Assembly (NCBI GenBank): GCA_022448985.1
Contig: JAKVCR010000075.1
Span: forward strand, 1-41,543
Direction: 5' to 3'
Origin: Roseibacillus sp.
Lineage (GTDB): Bacteria > Verrucomicrobiota > Verrucomicrobiia > Verrucomicrobiales > Akkermansiaceae
DNA: 41,543 nucleotides
A program made the position numbers and the translations under genes. Shown here in pieces: positions 33,265 to 41,543 of this stretch (the stretch's first letter is position 1; each line of letters opens with the position of its first letter). The notes under the pieces were generated by a model. It was not told the DNA's origin. It ran no database searches and saw nothing but the letters and a program-made list of their open reading frames with translations.

Positions 33265-34557
33265 TTACCTTCCGCTCAGACTGTTGATGGTCTGGAAGAT
33301 CGCGGTAATCATCAAATAGGCCATGGTTCCAATCAACAGCGCCATGATAATGAGTACCGCTGGCATGATCAGGGCCATAATACGCTGCAGGGAGTTATTC
33401 AGTTCCTTGTCGTAGCGGGCTGCGGCCCGTTGCAGGGCCTGATCAATCTTTCCCGTCTGCTCGCCGACCGCCACCATGTCGATCAGAAGCGACGGAAAAA
33501 TCCCTGCGCGGATCATGGACTTCGAAAGCGAGCGCCCATCGCCCACCATCTCAATCATACCCTCCATATGTCCACGCAGGTGGATGTTCGGCGTAGCGTC
33601 CTTGGTTAACTGAAGAGCCCGCAACAATGGCAGACCATTGCCTACCAAGTTGGCCATGGTTTCCAGGAATTGGACAAAAAAACGGTGCTCTACCACCCGC
33701 CCGAAAAGGGGCATCCGGAGCTTGATACGGTCCCACGCCGGCTTATTTGATTCTGCGTCCTTCCAAGCCTTGAAAAATACAGCCAGGGCAACAACGAATA
33801 ACAGCAGGACGTGCCAGAATTGTGAAAAGAACCCGCTGAGGGCAATTAGGATCTTTGCTCCGACAGGCATTTCCGCGCCGGGGGTACTTTCAAGAAGGGC
33901 GGTTAGCTGCGGGATCAGCTTCGTCACAAAGATAATCGAGACCGCAATCCCTGACAGCATTAGAAAGGCCGGGTAGATCAACGCCAGGGTTACGCGACCC
34001 TGAAGCTCCTGAAGGGTTTTGAGATAATGGGCCTGACGTTGCAGGATCGTGTCAAGTGCCCCACTGGCCTCCCCGGCCGCAGCCAGGGAGCAATAAAGGG
34101 GACCGAAGCTGGGACTCACTTTATTAAGCGCGTTTGAGAAGCTATTTCCGTCCCGGACGATCTGCCGTAATTTAACCGAAACAACCTTGAGGCTTCCGAG
34201 CTCTTGTCGCCCTTCCATGGCTCGCAATGCAGGCTCAAGCTGCAACCCAGCTGACAGCATGTCGCTGAGCTCCTCAGTGAAGAGGACCACCTCCGATCGC
34301 TTGAGCTTGATGGGCCCCTCCGGGATCTCCTCCTCAGCTGCTGGAGCCCGGCTGCGTGATAGTCTTGGGATGACTTTCTTTCCCGCCTTCGAAGCACTCT
34401 TCGCCTGCGACTCCGATCCCGCCCCCGTGTCTGTTACTCTTACCGGCTGCAAACCCTGCTGATCCAGTTTGCGCAAGGCCTCCCGCCGGTCACTTGCTTC
34501 CAACTCCCCGTTGGTAACCGCTCCGCCCTTGAGGGCTTTATAGGCAAAAAGTGGCAT
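33265..34557 (-). CDS. GspF/PilC-family inner membrane platform protein (copy 2)
   Basis: A 430-residue second GspF/PilC protein. The N-terminal domain is short (M-P-L-F-A-Y-K-A-L, residues 1-50) and followed by a basic linker (about 50-75). Each T2SSF repeat starts with the usual block (F-T-E-E-L-S-D-M-L-S-A-G-L; F-L-E-T-M-A-N-L-V-G-N-G-L-P). Membrane segments lie near 195-215, 243-263 and 395-420. It pairs with the ATPase encoded just upstream and is independent of the 6.4-11.8 kb cluster. Roles in pilus assembly or a second secretion apparatus are equally possible; no pilin gene is adjacent in the window. Confidence 0.9.
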   Translation of the reverse strand: MPLFAYKALKGGAVTNGELEASDRREALRKLDQQGLQPVRVTDTGAGSESQAKSASKAGKKVIPRLSRSRAPAAEEEIPEGPIKLKRSEVVLFTEELSDMLSAGLQLEPALRAMEGRQELGSLKVVSVKLRQIVRDGNSFSNALNKVSPSFGPLYCSLAAAGEASGALDTILQRQAHYLKTLQELQGRVTLALIYPAFLMLSGIAVSIIFVTKLIPQLTALLESTPGAEMPVGAKILIALSGFFSQFWHVLLLFVVALAVFFKAWKDAESNKPAWDRIKLRMPLFGRVVEHRFFVQFLETMANLVGNGLPLLRALQLTKDATPNIHLRGHMEGMIEMVGDGRSLSKSMIRAGIFPSLLIDMVAVGEQTGKIDQALQRAAARYDKELNNSLQRIMALIMPAVLIIMALLIGTMAYLMITAIFQTINSLSGR

Positions 34558-34580
34558 ATAACCGAATAATCTCTCCTCGC

Positions 34581-36302
34581 CTACTCTTCTCCTCCGCCCA
34601 AGTCCGAGCTGGTAACAGATATGACTTCCTCAATGGTAGTGTCCCCCTCCATTACCTTGCTCCACCCGTATTCCCGCATCGGTTCATAACCTTCTTTGAT
34701 CGCCAATGCTTTCACTTCACTGGCCGGTGCCCCGTGCGCAATGAGATCCTGCATAGGCAGGGTCAGGAGCACAATTTCGTAAATGGCCAGGCGACCCGAG
34801 AAACCTGTGTGGCGACAATGATCACAACCCACCGCTTCATAGGGAGTTCCTTCCAGCGTGAGAGGAATCCCAAGCTCCCGCTTGTCTTCATCGGACAACG
34901 CCACCGGACGACGACACGTTTGACAAAGGCGGCGCACAAGTCGCTGGGCAAGAAAGGCCCTTACCGCAGCGGAGAGAAGGAATGGTTCCACGCCCATATC
35001 TGTCAGTCGCCCGATGCCGCCCAGGGCGTCATTCGTATGCAGGGTGCTGAATACGAGGTGGCCGGTTAAGGAGGCCCTGATAGCAATTTCCGCAGTTTCG
35101 AGATCGCGAATCTCACCAATCATTACAATGTCCGGATCGGCCCGGAGTATCGAACGCAAACCGCTCGCAAACGTAAGGCCAATCTCGGATTTCACCGCTA
35201 TCTGCATCACCCCATCGAGTTTGTTCTCGACCGGATCTTCGATCGTCACAATTCGCGTCTCCGGCGCGTTCACCTCCGAGAGAAATGAATAAAGGGTGGT
35301 CGACTTGCCCGATCCCGTCGGACCGGTAATCAGAATGATGCCGTTCGAAAGCTCAAGGAGGCGCTCGATCTTCTCCCGGACATCTCGCTCGAGAGAAAGC
35401 ATCTCTACATTGAATCTTTGCTGGTTCAGCAAACGGAGACTTACACTCTCTCCTTCAACCGTGGGCACCGTTGCCACCCGCACATCAATCCCGGCCCCCT
35501 CAAACGAAAGATTGATTCGTCCATCCTGCGGCAAACGCCGCTCTGCAATGTCAAGGCGTGACATGATTTTCAGGCGGGCGATCACTGAGCTTTGCAGGGC
35601 CTTGATGTTTTCAGGCACCGCGATATCCACCAGCACTCCGTCTACCCGGTAGCGAATGCGTAAATTGTCAGCCAGAGGCTCGACATGAATGTCCGTTGCC
35701 CGCTGCTCTAGCGCCTCCCGGATAATCTGGTTCACAAACTTGACCACGCTTGCCTCTTGATCTTCGTCCTCGTCGATGACACTGGCCTCGTCCTTTTGTT
35801 CGAGATTGTCATAGTCCAGATCCCGCCCTTCCAGGATCTGCTCGAAGGTGTCTGCCCCAACACCATAAAGCCGACGCAGGCCGTCATGAACCCGACGACG
35901 TGAAGCCATCCGCCACGCAATTGGAAGGTCTACGGCCTGAACCGCGGCCTGGCGAGCGGCCAGATTGAACGGATCATATGTGACAATAACGAGACGCTGG
36001 TTGCCATGTTCCTCGCTTCCCTCAAAATCAATAGGTAGGATCCGGTGTCGCAACGCGACTTGAGGACCACAAATCTTTCGCAGTGGAAGCGGCTCAAGGG
36101 GCGCCGGGATCTCCTCCAACCAGTGGATCCCCAATGCGGAGGCGAGACTTCGCATGTAAGGCTCCTCGTCCACCACCTCGGCATCGAGAATGTCATCCAG
36201 AGGACTTCGTTGCCCCGCTGCCGCCGCGACGATCACCTCCGAGAGACTGTCAATGTCACGGCACCCAGTGCTCCTGGCCGGCTCAATCAGCAATTCTGTC
36301 AT
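34581..36302 (-). CDS. GspE/PilB-type secretion ATPase (copy 3)
   Basis: A 573-residue paralogue with its own GspF partner 23 bases downstream. N-terminal domain about 1-145, Walker A GPTGSGKS (327-334), Walker B region ADPDIVMIGEIRD (388-400), His box S-T-L-H-T-N-D-A and zinc-site cysteines C460/C463 and C493/C496. Unlike copy 2, the Asp of A-D-P-D is kept. It is a third extension-type motor and, with the GspF copy 2 gene, forms a minimal motor-plus-platform pair. The pair lies near trxB and metG, with no pilin gene next to it. Confidence 0.91.
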   Translation of the reverse strand: MTELLIEPARSTGCRDIDSLSEVIVAAAAGQRSPLDDILDAEVVDEEPYMRSLASALGIHWLEEIPAPLEPLPLRKICGPQVALRHRILPIDFEGSEEHGNQRLVIVTYDPFNLAARQAAVQAVDLPIAWRMASRRRVHDGLRRLYGVGADTFEQILEGRDLDYDNLEQKDEASVIDEDEDQEASVVKFVNQIIREALEQRATDIHVEPLADNLRIRYRVDGVLVDIAVPENIKALQSSVIARLKIMSRLDIAERRLPQDGRINLSFEGAGIDVRVATVPTVEGESVSLRLLNQQRFNVEMLSLERDVREKIERLLELSNGIILITGPTGSGKSTTLYSFLSEVNAPETRIVTIEDPVENKLDGVMQIAVKSEIGLTFASGLRSILRADPDIVMIGEIRDLETAEIAIRASLTGHLVFSTLHTNDALGGIGRLTDMGVEPFLLSAAVRAFLAQRLVRRLCQTCRRPVALSDEDKRELGIPLTLEGTPYEAVGCDHCRHTGFSGRLAIYEIVLLTLPMQDLIAHGAPASEVKALAIKEGYEPMREYGWSKVMEGDTTIEEVISVTSSDLGGGEE

Positions 36303-36469
36303 ATCAATGGGTCTGAGGAAATAATGCCGATGAACACTGTCTCTGTCACTACTTTCGCGGCATTAAGCAAGGTGCCGCTGCCAAGAGGCATAACGGGCTC
36401 TTCTTCCCCTGTCATGCGGAAACCCAGGAGAAATTCCGCATAATTTCTGCCTATTCCAGGGGATGTCCT

Positions 36470-37405
36470 TCAGCCCTCCTGGTCTTCATGATCGGCAAGA
36501 TACCGTTCGGCTTCAAGAGCGGCAGCACATCCCTGACCCGCCGCGGTGATGGCCTGACGGTAATAATGATCCGCCACGTCACCCGCCGCATAAAGCCCGG
36601 GTGTCTTTGTAGCAGTCTTTCCCGGTGTCTGCAGGATATAGCCATTCTCGTCGAGATCCGCGAGACCATTGAGAAATCCGCTGTTCGGAATGTGCCCTAT
36701 GGCAACGAAAACGCCCTTTACCTTAAGCGTGCCCTCCTCCCCTGTCTCTCGGTTACGGATACTTACCGACTCCATCTTTCCGTCTCCCCCTGGATGATAA
36801 GCGGTGAGTTCGGTGTTCCAGACCGGATCAATTTTCTCATGCGCCAGCGCCCGCTCAGCCATGATCTTGGAAGCCCTGAGCTCTTCACGTCGATGGACGA
36901 GATAAACCTTGGTCGCGAATCGGGTAAGGAAGGTTGCCTCCTCGCACGCAGAGTCGCCGCCACCGATAACTGCCACCGGCATATCCCTGTAAAAAGCACC
37001 ATCGCAGGTTGCGCATGTCGTTAACCCATTCTTGCCATTCTCTTCGTTCGGCAACCCCAGAAGCCGTGGACGGGCCCCCGTCGCTACGATCACTGTCTTT
37101 GACTCCAGTCGCTCTTCACCACAGTGCACGAGGAATGTTCCGTCCTCCGCCCTCTCCACCTGATTCACTGTCTTGTATTCAATGCGGGCCCCAAATCTTT
37201 CTGCCTGCTGCTGCATGCTGAACATGAGCGTCGGTCCATCTACACCCTCCGGAAAACCCGGATAGTTTTCAACTTCGCTGGTGGTGGTCAACTGCCCGCC
37301 GATCTGATCCCCGGCAAGAACGATTGGCTTGAGATTTGCCCGTGCAGAGTAGATTGCAGCCGTCCACCCGGCACACCCGGTTCCGATAATAATGACGTTC
37401 TCCAT
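36470..37405 (-). CDS. trxB: Thioredoxin reductase
   Basis: This 311-residue flavoenzyme reduces thioredoxin with NADPH. FAD-binding motif GTGCAG (8-13, a Cys instead of the usual Pro of G-x-G-P-A-G), redox-active C131-A-T-C134 followed by D-G, and the NADPH motif G-G-G-D-S-A (148-153) are present. The C-terminal A-A-G-D-V-A-D is the second FAD motif. Start ATG 37405 (M-E-N-V-I-I-I-G) begins the first FAD strand; a frame-open start at 37471 would add 22 residues before it. It lies after the thioredoxin-fold lipoprotein gene in the same direction. Confidence 0.95.
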   Translation of the reverse strand: MENVIIIGTGCAGWTAAIYSARANLKPIVLAGDQIGGQLTTTSEVENYPGFPEGVDGPTLMFSMQQQAERFGARIEYKTVNQVERAEDGTFLVHCGEERLESKTVIVATGARPRLLGLPNEENGKNGLTTCATCDGAFYRDMPVAVIGGGDSACEEATFLTRFATKVYLVHRREELRASKIMAERALAHEKIDPVWNTELTAYHPGGDGKMESVSIRNRETGEEGTLKVKGVFVAIGHIPNSGFLNGLADLDENGYILQTPGKTATKTPGLYAAGDVADHYYRQAITAAGQGCAAALEAERYLADHEDQEG

Positions 37406-37489
37406 GGAGGTTAGGTTACTAAGGGGTTCATTTCCATTCTTCGCCGGGACTGTGCTCCGACCCCAGCCCAATAACCAATCACAAATGAC

Positions 37490-38437
37490 TTAATTACGGC
37501 TTTTCGCCCTTTGCTCAGCTATCCACGCCCGGTCACCCTTGGAGAGATTGCTTTCCTTCGCCTGAAGGCGCTTACCATCAGGCTCAACCAGAATCATTTG
37601 CCCTCCCCGGTACCGAGTCAACTTGGCAAAGATTGTCCGTCCCCGGAGATCCTTCCACTCGCGGTAACCACGACGCTCCATGTTTTTCTGCCACTTTTGA
37701 TGAAGCTTGAACGCACTGCTGGCATCGTTCTTCAGACGAGCCAGATAAAAATCGAAGTAGCTCTTCTTGTAGCCCCTGTAGCGGGACACAACCGTTCCAT
37801 CCGGAGTCATTATAAGAACCGCAGGAAACCCCAGCACCTTGTAGCGATGCTTGAGAGCCTGCAGATAGTTTTCCTTCCGAATCTTGTCGTCCATTGCGGA
37901 GCGACCTGTACCGGCACTCTGCCCTTTTACATTGAAATCCAGACGGACTCGAACCACAGCTTCCGAGGCCCACTGTTTAAACTGCTCCCTGGAGAAAACC
38001 TCGTCATCCAGGGATCGGCAGAGCGGACTGAACTGGGTGTCGGTAAACCATACGAGCATAGGCTTACCCTTCCGCATCGCCGTCCGTCGGGCCTCCGAGT
38101 AACTGACGAACCAGGGTCCCCGACGAACCCTCTCGGTCATGACCTCTTCCATTTCCTCCATTCCCTTCTCTGGATTGTCCGGATCTGTCCACATCAGGTC
38201 TTGCTCCCGGGCCCGGATCCTCTCTGCGCTCTCCGGCGTCAATTGAGAGGGATCTTCAAGGGTAACCTTGACTTGGGCATCTGACCCACCCCTGGCCCCT
38301 TGGAACATGGGCGGAATCCTGAAAGCTTCCGCTGGCGTAGGCTCAGGCTTCCCCTCTGCCAACCGGGCGATCCGACTGCAGGAAGTCAACAGTCCGATCC
38401 CCAAGTACAGCAGGAGCAACCCTCTCAAGATCCGCAT
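37490..38437 (-). CDS. Thioredoxin-fold lipoprotein with SHD1 domain
   Basis: A 315-residue lipoprotein (lipobox L-T-S-C, Cys20). Its central region (about 108-235) has the thioredoxin-fold pattern of YyaL/DUF255-like or thiol oxidoreductase domains: S-E-A-R-R-T-A-M-R-K-G-K-P-M-L-V-W-F-T-D then a single Cys (R-S-L region) instead of C-x-x-C, and G-F-P-A-V-L-I-M-T-P-D-G, with the cis-Pro. The C-terminus (about 255-305) has the R-x-W-x-D-x-x-G-R-T-I-x-A-K-L and L-x-x-x-D-R-A-W pattern of the SLA1 homology domain (SHD1), a small beta domain found in the PVC group. It probably lacks oxidoreductase activity and may be a chaperone or structural partner. The ATG at 38437 follows a GTG or ATG at 38440. 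Confidence 0.8.
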   Translation of the reverse strand: MRILRGLLLLYLGIGLLTSCSRIARLAEGKPEPTPAEAFRIPPMFQGARGGSDAQVKVTLEDPSQLTPESAERIRAREQDLMWTDPDNPEKGMEEMEEVMTERVRRGPWFVSYSEARRTAMRKGKPMLVWFTDTQFSPLCRSLDDEVFSREQFKQWASEAVVRVRLDFNVKGQSAGTGRSAMDDKIRKENYLQALKHRYKVLGFPAVLIMTPDGTVVSRYRGYKKSYFDFYLARLKNDASSAFKLHQKWQKNMERRGYREWKDLRGRTIFAKLTRYRGGQMILVEPDGKRLQAKESNLSKGDRAWIAEQRAKSRN

Positions 38438-38528
38438 CACGCCCCTAGACTAGCCCCAAACCCGCTACAGGCAAGACACCCAATTGTCATTGCTCCCTGT
38501 GGGGCGAAGCTTAAAGTCCCTCCGGACA

Positions 38529-40160
38529 ATGACCCGCCTCCGCGCCCTTATCCTGCTTGCGCTCCTGCTCATCTCCGGGTTGAGCGGAGCCTCGGCCGCC
38601 AGCGACGAGGAACCAGCCTACCCGAGTGGAGGGAAGTGGAGTCTTGAAAAGGACCAGCACGCTCATTTTCCCCTTCCTCTTCCGGCCTATACCGACCCCG
38701 AGCATGCGGCCTTTGAAGGCCAGGACAACACCCTCTGGGACAAACTGAAGCGAAGAGCTGTTGCGCAGCACTACTTCAACCTGATTGCCACCATCATCTT
38801 CGCCTGCGCCATTCTCCACACCTTTCTCTCCGGCGTATTCAAGGAGATGGCCCACCTCCATGAGGATCGACACCGCAAGGTGATAGAGGAGAACAGACGG
38901 AGGGCGGTCGACAAGCCCGAGGAAGACGCGAAGGACGATGTATCCTTCCGGGCCTGGTTCTTCCATACCCTCGGTGAGGTTGAGGCCGTCTTTGGAATCT
39001 GGGTCATCGCATTGGCCGGAGCCATCGTCTGGTGCCACGGAATAGCGCCCGGCGATGGGTTCATGCACGGCATTGGAGAGCTCCAGCACTACCTTGGCCA
39101 CGATGTCAATTACACCGAACCCCTCTTCGTAATCGTCATCATGGCCATCGCCGCCACCCGCCCCGTTATCCGGCTTTCCGAAGCATGCGTTTACAGGGTA
39201 GCGCGCCTTTTTGGCGGGACCCCGGCGGCCTGGTGGTTTTCCACCCTGACTCTTACCCCATTGCTGGGCTCTTTCATCACTGAACCCGCCGCCATGACCA
39301 TCGCGGCCCTCCTCCTGGCCAAGCGGTTTTACTCCCTCAACCCGAGCCCCACCTTTGCCTACGCCACCATCGGCCTTTTGTTCGTAAATATATCAGTAGG
39401 AGGAACTCTCACCCATTTCGCGGCCCCTCCGGTCCTGATGGTGGCCGAGCGATGGGATTGGGGTTTCAGTTTCATGCTCACCGAATTCGGCTGGAAGGCC
39501 GCCCTCGGCATCCTCTTGTCCAACGCGCTCTATTTTGCCCTCTTTCGCAAGCAGTTCTCCAATCTCAAGGATCCCCTCAGCGCGCATGATCCCAATCAAC
39601 CCTCACGCTGGGAGGAACGGGAGGATCCTATCCCTCCCATCATCACCACCATCCATCTTCTTTTCCTCGGTTGGACGGTGTTCATGGCCCACTACCCACC
39701 GCTCTTCCTCGGTGGATTCCTCATCCTCCTTGGCTTTACGGAGGCCACCGGCCACCACCAGAACGACGTCAAGATGCGCACACCCCTTCTTGTCGGCTGT
39801 TTCCTTGCCGGGTTGGTAGTCCACGGAGGATGCCAGGGTTGGTGGATTGAACTGCTCCTCACCACTTTTGATAATGAGTGGATTCTCATGATAGGAGCAG
39901 CCGTCCTTACTGCCTTCAACGATAACGCGGCGGTCACCTACCTCGCCTCCCAGGCCCCCCAGTTAGCCGATGCTGCAAAATATGCTGTCGTTGCCGGCGC
40001 CGTAACGGGCGGCGGACTTACCGTTATTGCCAATGCCCCCAACCCGGCCGGACAGGCTATTCTTGGCCGGTTCTTCAAGGGCGGCGTTTCCCCGGCAAAA
40101 CTCGCTCTGTCCGCCCTCCTCCCGACTGTCATCGTGGGGATAGCGTTCATGCTTTTGTAA
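38529..40160 (+). CDS. Putative Na+/H+ antiporter (Na_H_antiport_3 family)
   Basis: This 543-residue membrane protein has an N-terminal signal (about residues 1-25), a soluble segment, a first membrane helix (about 78-98), a charged linker (about 105-135) and then about ten or more hydrophobic helices to the end. Conserved points include T-E-P-A-A-M-T-I-A-A-L-L, N-I-S-V-G-G-T-L-T-H-F-A-A-P-P and F-N-D-N-A-A-V-T-Y-L-A, typical of putative Na+/H+ antiporters (PF07399). It probably exchanges sodium for protons at the inner membrane. Start ATG 38529 opens the signal; the frame is open to 38484 but without signal-peptide character. ribE begins 10 bases after its stop. Confidence 0.85.
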   Translation: MTRLRALILLALLLISGLSGASAASDEEPAYPSGGKWSLEKDQHAHFPLPLPAYTDPEHAAFEGQDNTLWDKLKRRAVAQHYFNLIATIIFACAILHTFLSGVFKEMAHLHEDRHRKVIEENRRRAVDKPEEDAKDDVSFRAWFFHTLGEVEAVFGIWVIALAGAIVWCHGIAPGDGFMHGIGELQHYLGHDVNYTEPLFVIVIMAIAATRPVIRLSEACVYRVARLFGGTPAAWWFSTLTLTPLLGSFITEPAAMTIAALLLAKRFYSLNPSPTFAYATIGLLFVNISVGGTLTHFAAPPVLMVAERWDWGFSFMLTEFGWKAALGILLSNALYFALFRKQFSNLKDPLSAHDPNQPSRWEEREDPIPPIITTIHLLFLGWTVFMAHYPPLFLGGFLILLGFTEATGHHQNDVKMRTPLLVGCFLAGLVVHGGCQGWWIELLLTTFDNEWILMIGAAVLTAFNDNAAVTYLASQAPQLADAAKYAVVAGAVTGGGLTVIANAPNPAGQAILGRFFKGGVSPAKLALSALLPTVIVGIAFMLL

Positions 40161-40170
40161 ATCATCACCT

Positions 40171-40767
40171 ATGTTCACGGGACTGATCGAAGCGACGGGA
40201 CGGATTTCCTCGGTGGAAACACGTGGCGAGCAGGCCCGCCTGATTATCGAAATACCCTTTACAGATCCCCTCGCTCTCGGGGACAGCGTCGCAATCAATG
40301 GTTGCTGCCTTACCATCGCTGACCTCGATGGGTTCACGGCCAGCTTTGATCTTCTTGCCCAGACCCTCGCGGTCACCTCCCTCGGTGGCCTGCAGAGCGG
40401 CGATCTCGTCAACCTCGAACGGGCTCTCCCTGCCGATGGGCGTCTTGGGGGACACTTCGTGCAGGGGCACGTGGACGACACGGGAGAAATCGTCAACCTT
40501 GCCCCGCACGGCAGCGATCATCGCTACGAGGTCGCCCTTCCCCCGGGGGTCATGCGTTACTGTATCGCCCGCGGCTCCCTCGCTGTGGACGGCATTTCAC
40601 TCACCATTGCCGAATTGCGGGACAACTCCGCGCTCTTCTGGATCACTCCCCACACCTTCCATGCTACCAATCTTCAGTCTGCCCGCGAAGGACAGCGGGT
40701 CAATCTCGAGGCCGATATCCTGGCAAAGCATGTAGAAAACCTCATCTCCAGCAAGGATCCAGCCTGA
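40171..40767 (+). CDS. ribE: Riboflavin synthase alpha chain
   Basis: RibE makes riboflavin from two molecules of 6,7-dimethyl-8-ribityllumazine. At 198 residues it has two lumazine-binding repeats: M-F-T-G-L-I-E at the start, then the conserved G-D-S-V-A-I-N-G-C-C-L-T-I, with G-H-F-V-Q-G-H-V-D starting the second repeat and L-A-V-D-G-I-S-L-T-I inside it. ATG 40171 gives the exact family N-terminus. It lies 10 bases after the antiporter gene, probably in the same transcript. No FMN riboswitch is seen before it, as the short gap leaves no room. Confidence 0.96.
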   Translation: MFTGLIEATGRISSVETRGEQARLIIEIPFTDPLALGDSVAINGCCLTIADLDGFTASFDLLAQTLAVTSLGGLQSGDLVNLERALPADGRLGGHFVQGHVDDTGEIVNLAPHGSDHRYEVALPPGVMRYCIARGSLAVDGISLTIAELRDNSALFWITPHTFHATNLQSAREGQRVNLEADILAKHVENLISSKDPA

Positions 40768-40774
40768 TCCGCGC

Positions 40775-41188
40775 TTATCGGGGAGCCAGCAACTCAAAGG
40801 GCCATCCCGGGATATTCCGGAGAATCCAGAATCCTACGATCACGACCGGAAGGGACCACGTCCACTGACCCGGCAACCGGACCCGGGGCCCACGATAACC
40901 TTCGCCGATCACCCACGCCACCAACTCGACGGCGACCCCTATCGCCAGCAAAGGGAGCAGGATCATCAGAAGAGGATTCTTCCGAAAGGCTACCCCAAAC
41001 TCGAGCTTCGTGAGCGCATGAGCCGCCCGCGTCCCACCGCATCCTGCACAGTGCAAGCCGGATACCTCCCGGAATAAACACTTCGGATAGAAGCCCCCTG
41101 CCTCCTCGGGATCATTGCGTGACAGATAAAGGAAACCAATCAAGCCCAGTAACCCCAGCGCCAGAACCAATGCCAGCCGCTGTTTCAC
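40775..41188 (-). CDS. DUF2752 membrane protein
   Basis: A 137-residue protein with an N-terminal membrane helix (about 5-23), the DUF2752 motif C-x-x-x-x-x-x-G-L-x-C-A-G-C-G-G-T-R-A (about 37-55), and two further hydrophobic segments (about 73-95 and 108-125). The role is unknown; the cysteines of the motif may bind metal or be redox-active. The GTG at 41188 is chosen because it overlaps the stop of the upstream gene by four bases (GTGA, 41185-41188); the frame is open to an ATG at 41374, but that stretch is the upstream gene read in another frame. DUF2752 genes often follow CD225 genes. Confidence 0.8.
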   Translation of the reverse strand: MKQRLALVLALGLLGLIGFLYLSRNDPEEAGGFYPKCLFREVSGLHCAGCGGTRAAHALTKLEFGVAFRKNPLLMILLPLLAIGVAVELVAWVIGEGYRGPRVRLPGQWTWSLPVVIVGFWILRNIPGWPFELLAPR

Positions 41189-41543
41189 AGTCCAGCCGCC
41201 AACATCACCAACACGTAGAGAACGATAACTGTCAGTCCACAACCGAAGGAGACCCACGTCCAGGTCTTGGCCTTTTTGGATGCTTCCAGCGCACCGGCAA
41301 TATCTCCACGGGAGACCATACCGTCGACCTTCGCGGCAAAAATAATCGCCGGAATACCGAAGGGCCAGCAGCAAAGAATTGTCACAACAATTGCCTGCAC
41401 CAAATAGTTTGGAATTGGCGCGTGGGCTACGGGAGCTCCGGCCACCTGACCGGGTTGCGGAACCCCGCCCTGCGGAATCTGCGAACCACCCGGAGGAGCC
41501 ACGATCCCGCCACCGGAAAACTCGGCAACCTGTCCTGCGGGGG
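41185..41543 (-). CDS. CD225/dispanin-family membrane protein, N-terminus off the edge
   Basis: The frame is open to the right edge, so the 5' end is missing. The visible 119 residues begin with P-A-G-Q-V-A-E-F-S-G, followed by a Gly/Pro/Gln-rich linker and a CD225 domain: P-N-Y-L-V-Q-A-I-V-V-T-I-L-C-C-W-P-F-G-I-P-A-I-I-F-A-A-K-V and a second membrane helix ending V-L-V-M-L-A-A-G-L. The P-A-G-Q start resembles the end of a GYF_2/DUF4339 domain, which often precedes CD225 in this group (inference, since that part is cut off). A GTG at 41502 is in frame but probably internal. It is translationally coupled to the DUF2752 gene. Confidence 0.8.
   Translation of the reverse strand, partial: PAGQVAEFSGGGIVAPPGGSQIPQGGVPQPGQVAGAPVAHAPIPNYLVQAIVVTILCCWPFGIPAIIFAAKVDGMVSRGDIAGALEASKKAKTWTWVSFGCGLTVIVLYVLVMLAAGL

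Noticed and set aside
1..41543. CRISPR arrays, tRNA or rRNA genes, insertion sequences, prophage genes
   Set aside because: No regularly spaced repeats, no tRNA T-loop motif in a cloverleaf context, no transposase or integrase frame, and no terminal inverted repeats were found by eye. A tRNAscan or ISfinder run would settle it.

Overview
This 41.5 kb window looks like ordinary chromosome from a Gram-negative, diderm bacterium, most likely a member of the Verrucomicrobiota. Lipoprotein signals, an outer-membrane beta-barrel and type II secretion/type IV pilus parts show a diderm envelope. The lineage guess rests on gene types common in the PVC group: a thioredoxin-fold lipoprotein with an SLA1-type (SHD1) domain, a CD225-type protein next to a DUF2752 protein, a secreted EF-hand protein and tandem GspE ATPases. 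I could not check the guess by search. Almost no start codon has a clear Shine-Dalgarno sequence.

Layout. 1-129 is the tail of pyrD. 217-2711 holds a glycine-zipper lipoprotein and a DsbD/ScsB-type thiol reductase. 2765-4719 (minus) is an ABC-2 exporter pair. Divergent from it is a lipoprotein MsrA (4968-5627), then a 143-residue protein of unknown role. 6409-11760 (minus) is a secretion/pilus assembly run: two GspE/PilB ATPases, GspF, GspG. 11846-15111 (minus) is the conserved phoH, 7TM-HD phosphodiesterase, ybeY block. 15159-16079 (minus) is trhO, whose true N-terminus extends upstream of its first ATG. 16386-19542 is hisS-aspS. A beta-barrel protein and a convergent six-EF-hand protein follow.

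21285-22193 is metF. 22208-23899 (minus) is a large single-pass membrane protein of unknown role. scpA, nadD and a TPR protein lie on the plus strand (24017-26248). A dCMP deaminase-like gene and a DUF255 thioredoxin-like protein form a minus pair (26281-28964). An unusual 497-base AT-rich intergenic stretch separates these from a PpiD-like chaperone, a small TPR protein and metG (29462-33237). 33265-36302 (minus) is a second GspE-GspF pair. trxB and the SHD1 thioredoxin-fold lipoprotein follow (36470-38437, minus), then a Na+/H+ antiporter and ribE (38529-40767), and a DUF2752/CD225 pair running off the right edge.

Most genes are housekeeping: translation (hisS, aspS, metG, ybeY, trhO), folate, NAD and riboflavin synthesis, and chromosome segregation. 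Two themes stand out. One is thiol-redox and envelope protein quality control (DsbD, MsrA, TrxB, DUF255, thioredoxin-fold lipoprotein, PpiD). The other is secretion or pilus machinery with three GspE and two GspF paralogues. I saw no insertion sequence, prophage, CRISPR array, tRNA or rRNA. No clearly undescribed multi-gene system is evident; the best leads are the trhO start, the structured intergenic region and several family members with altered key residues.
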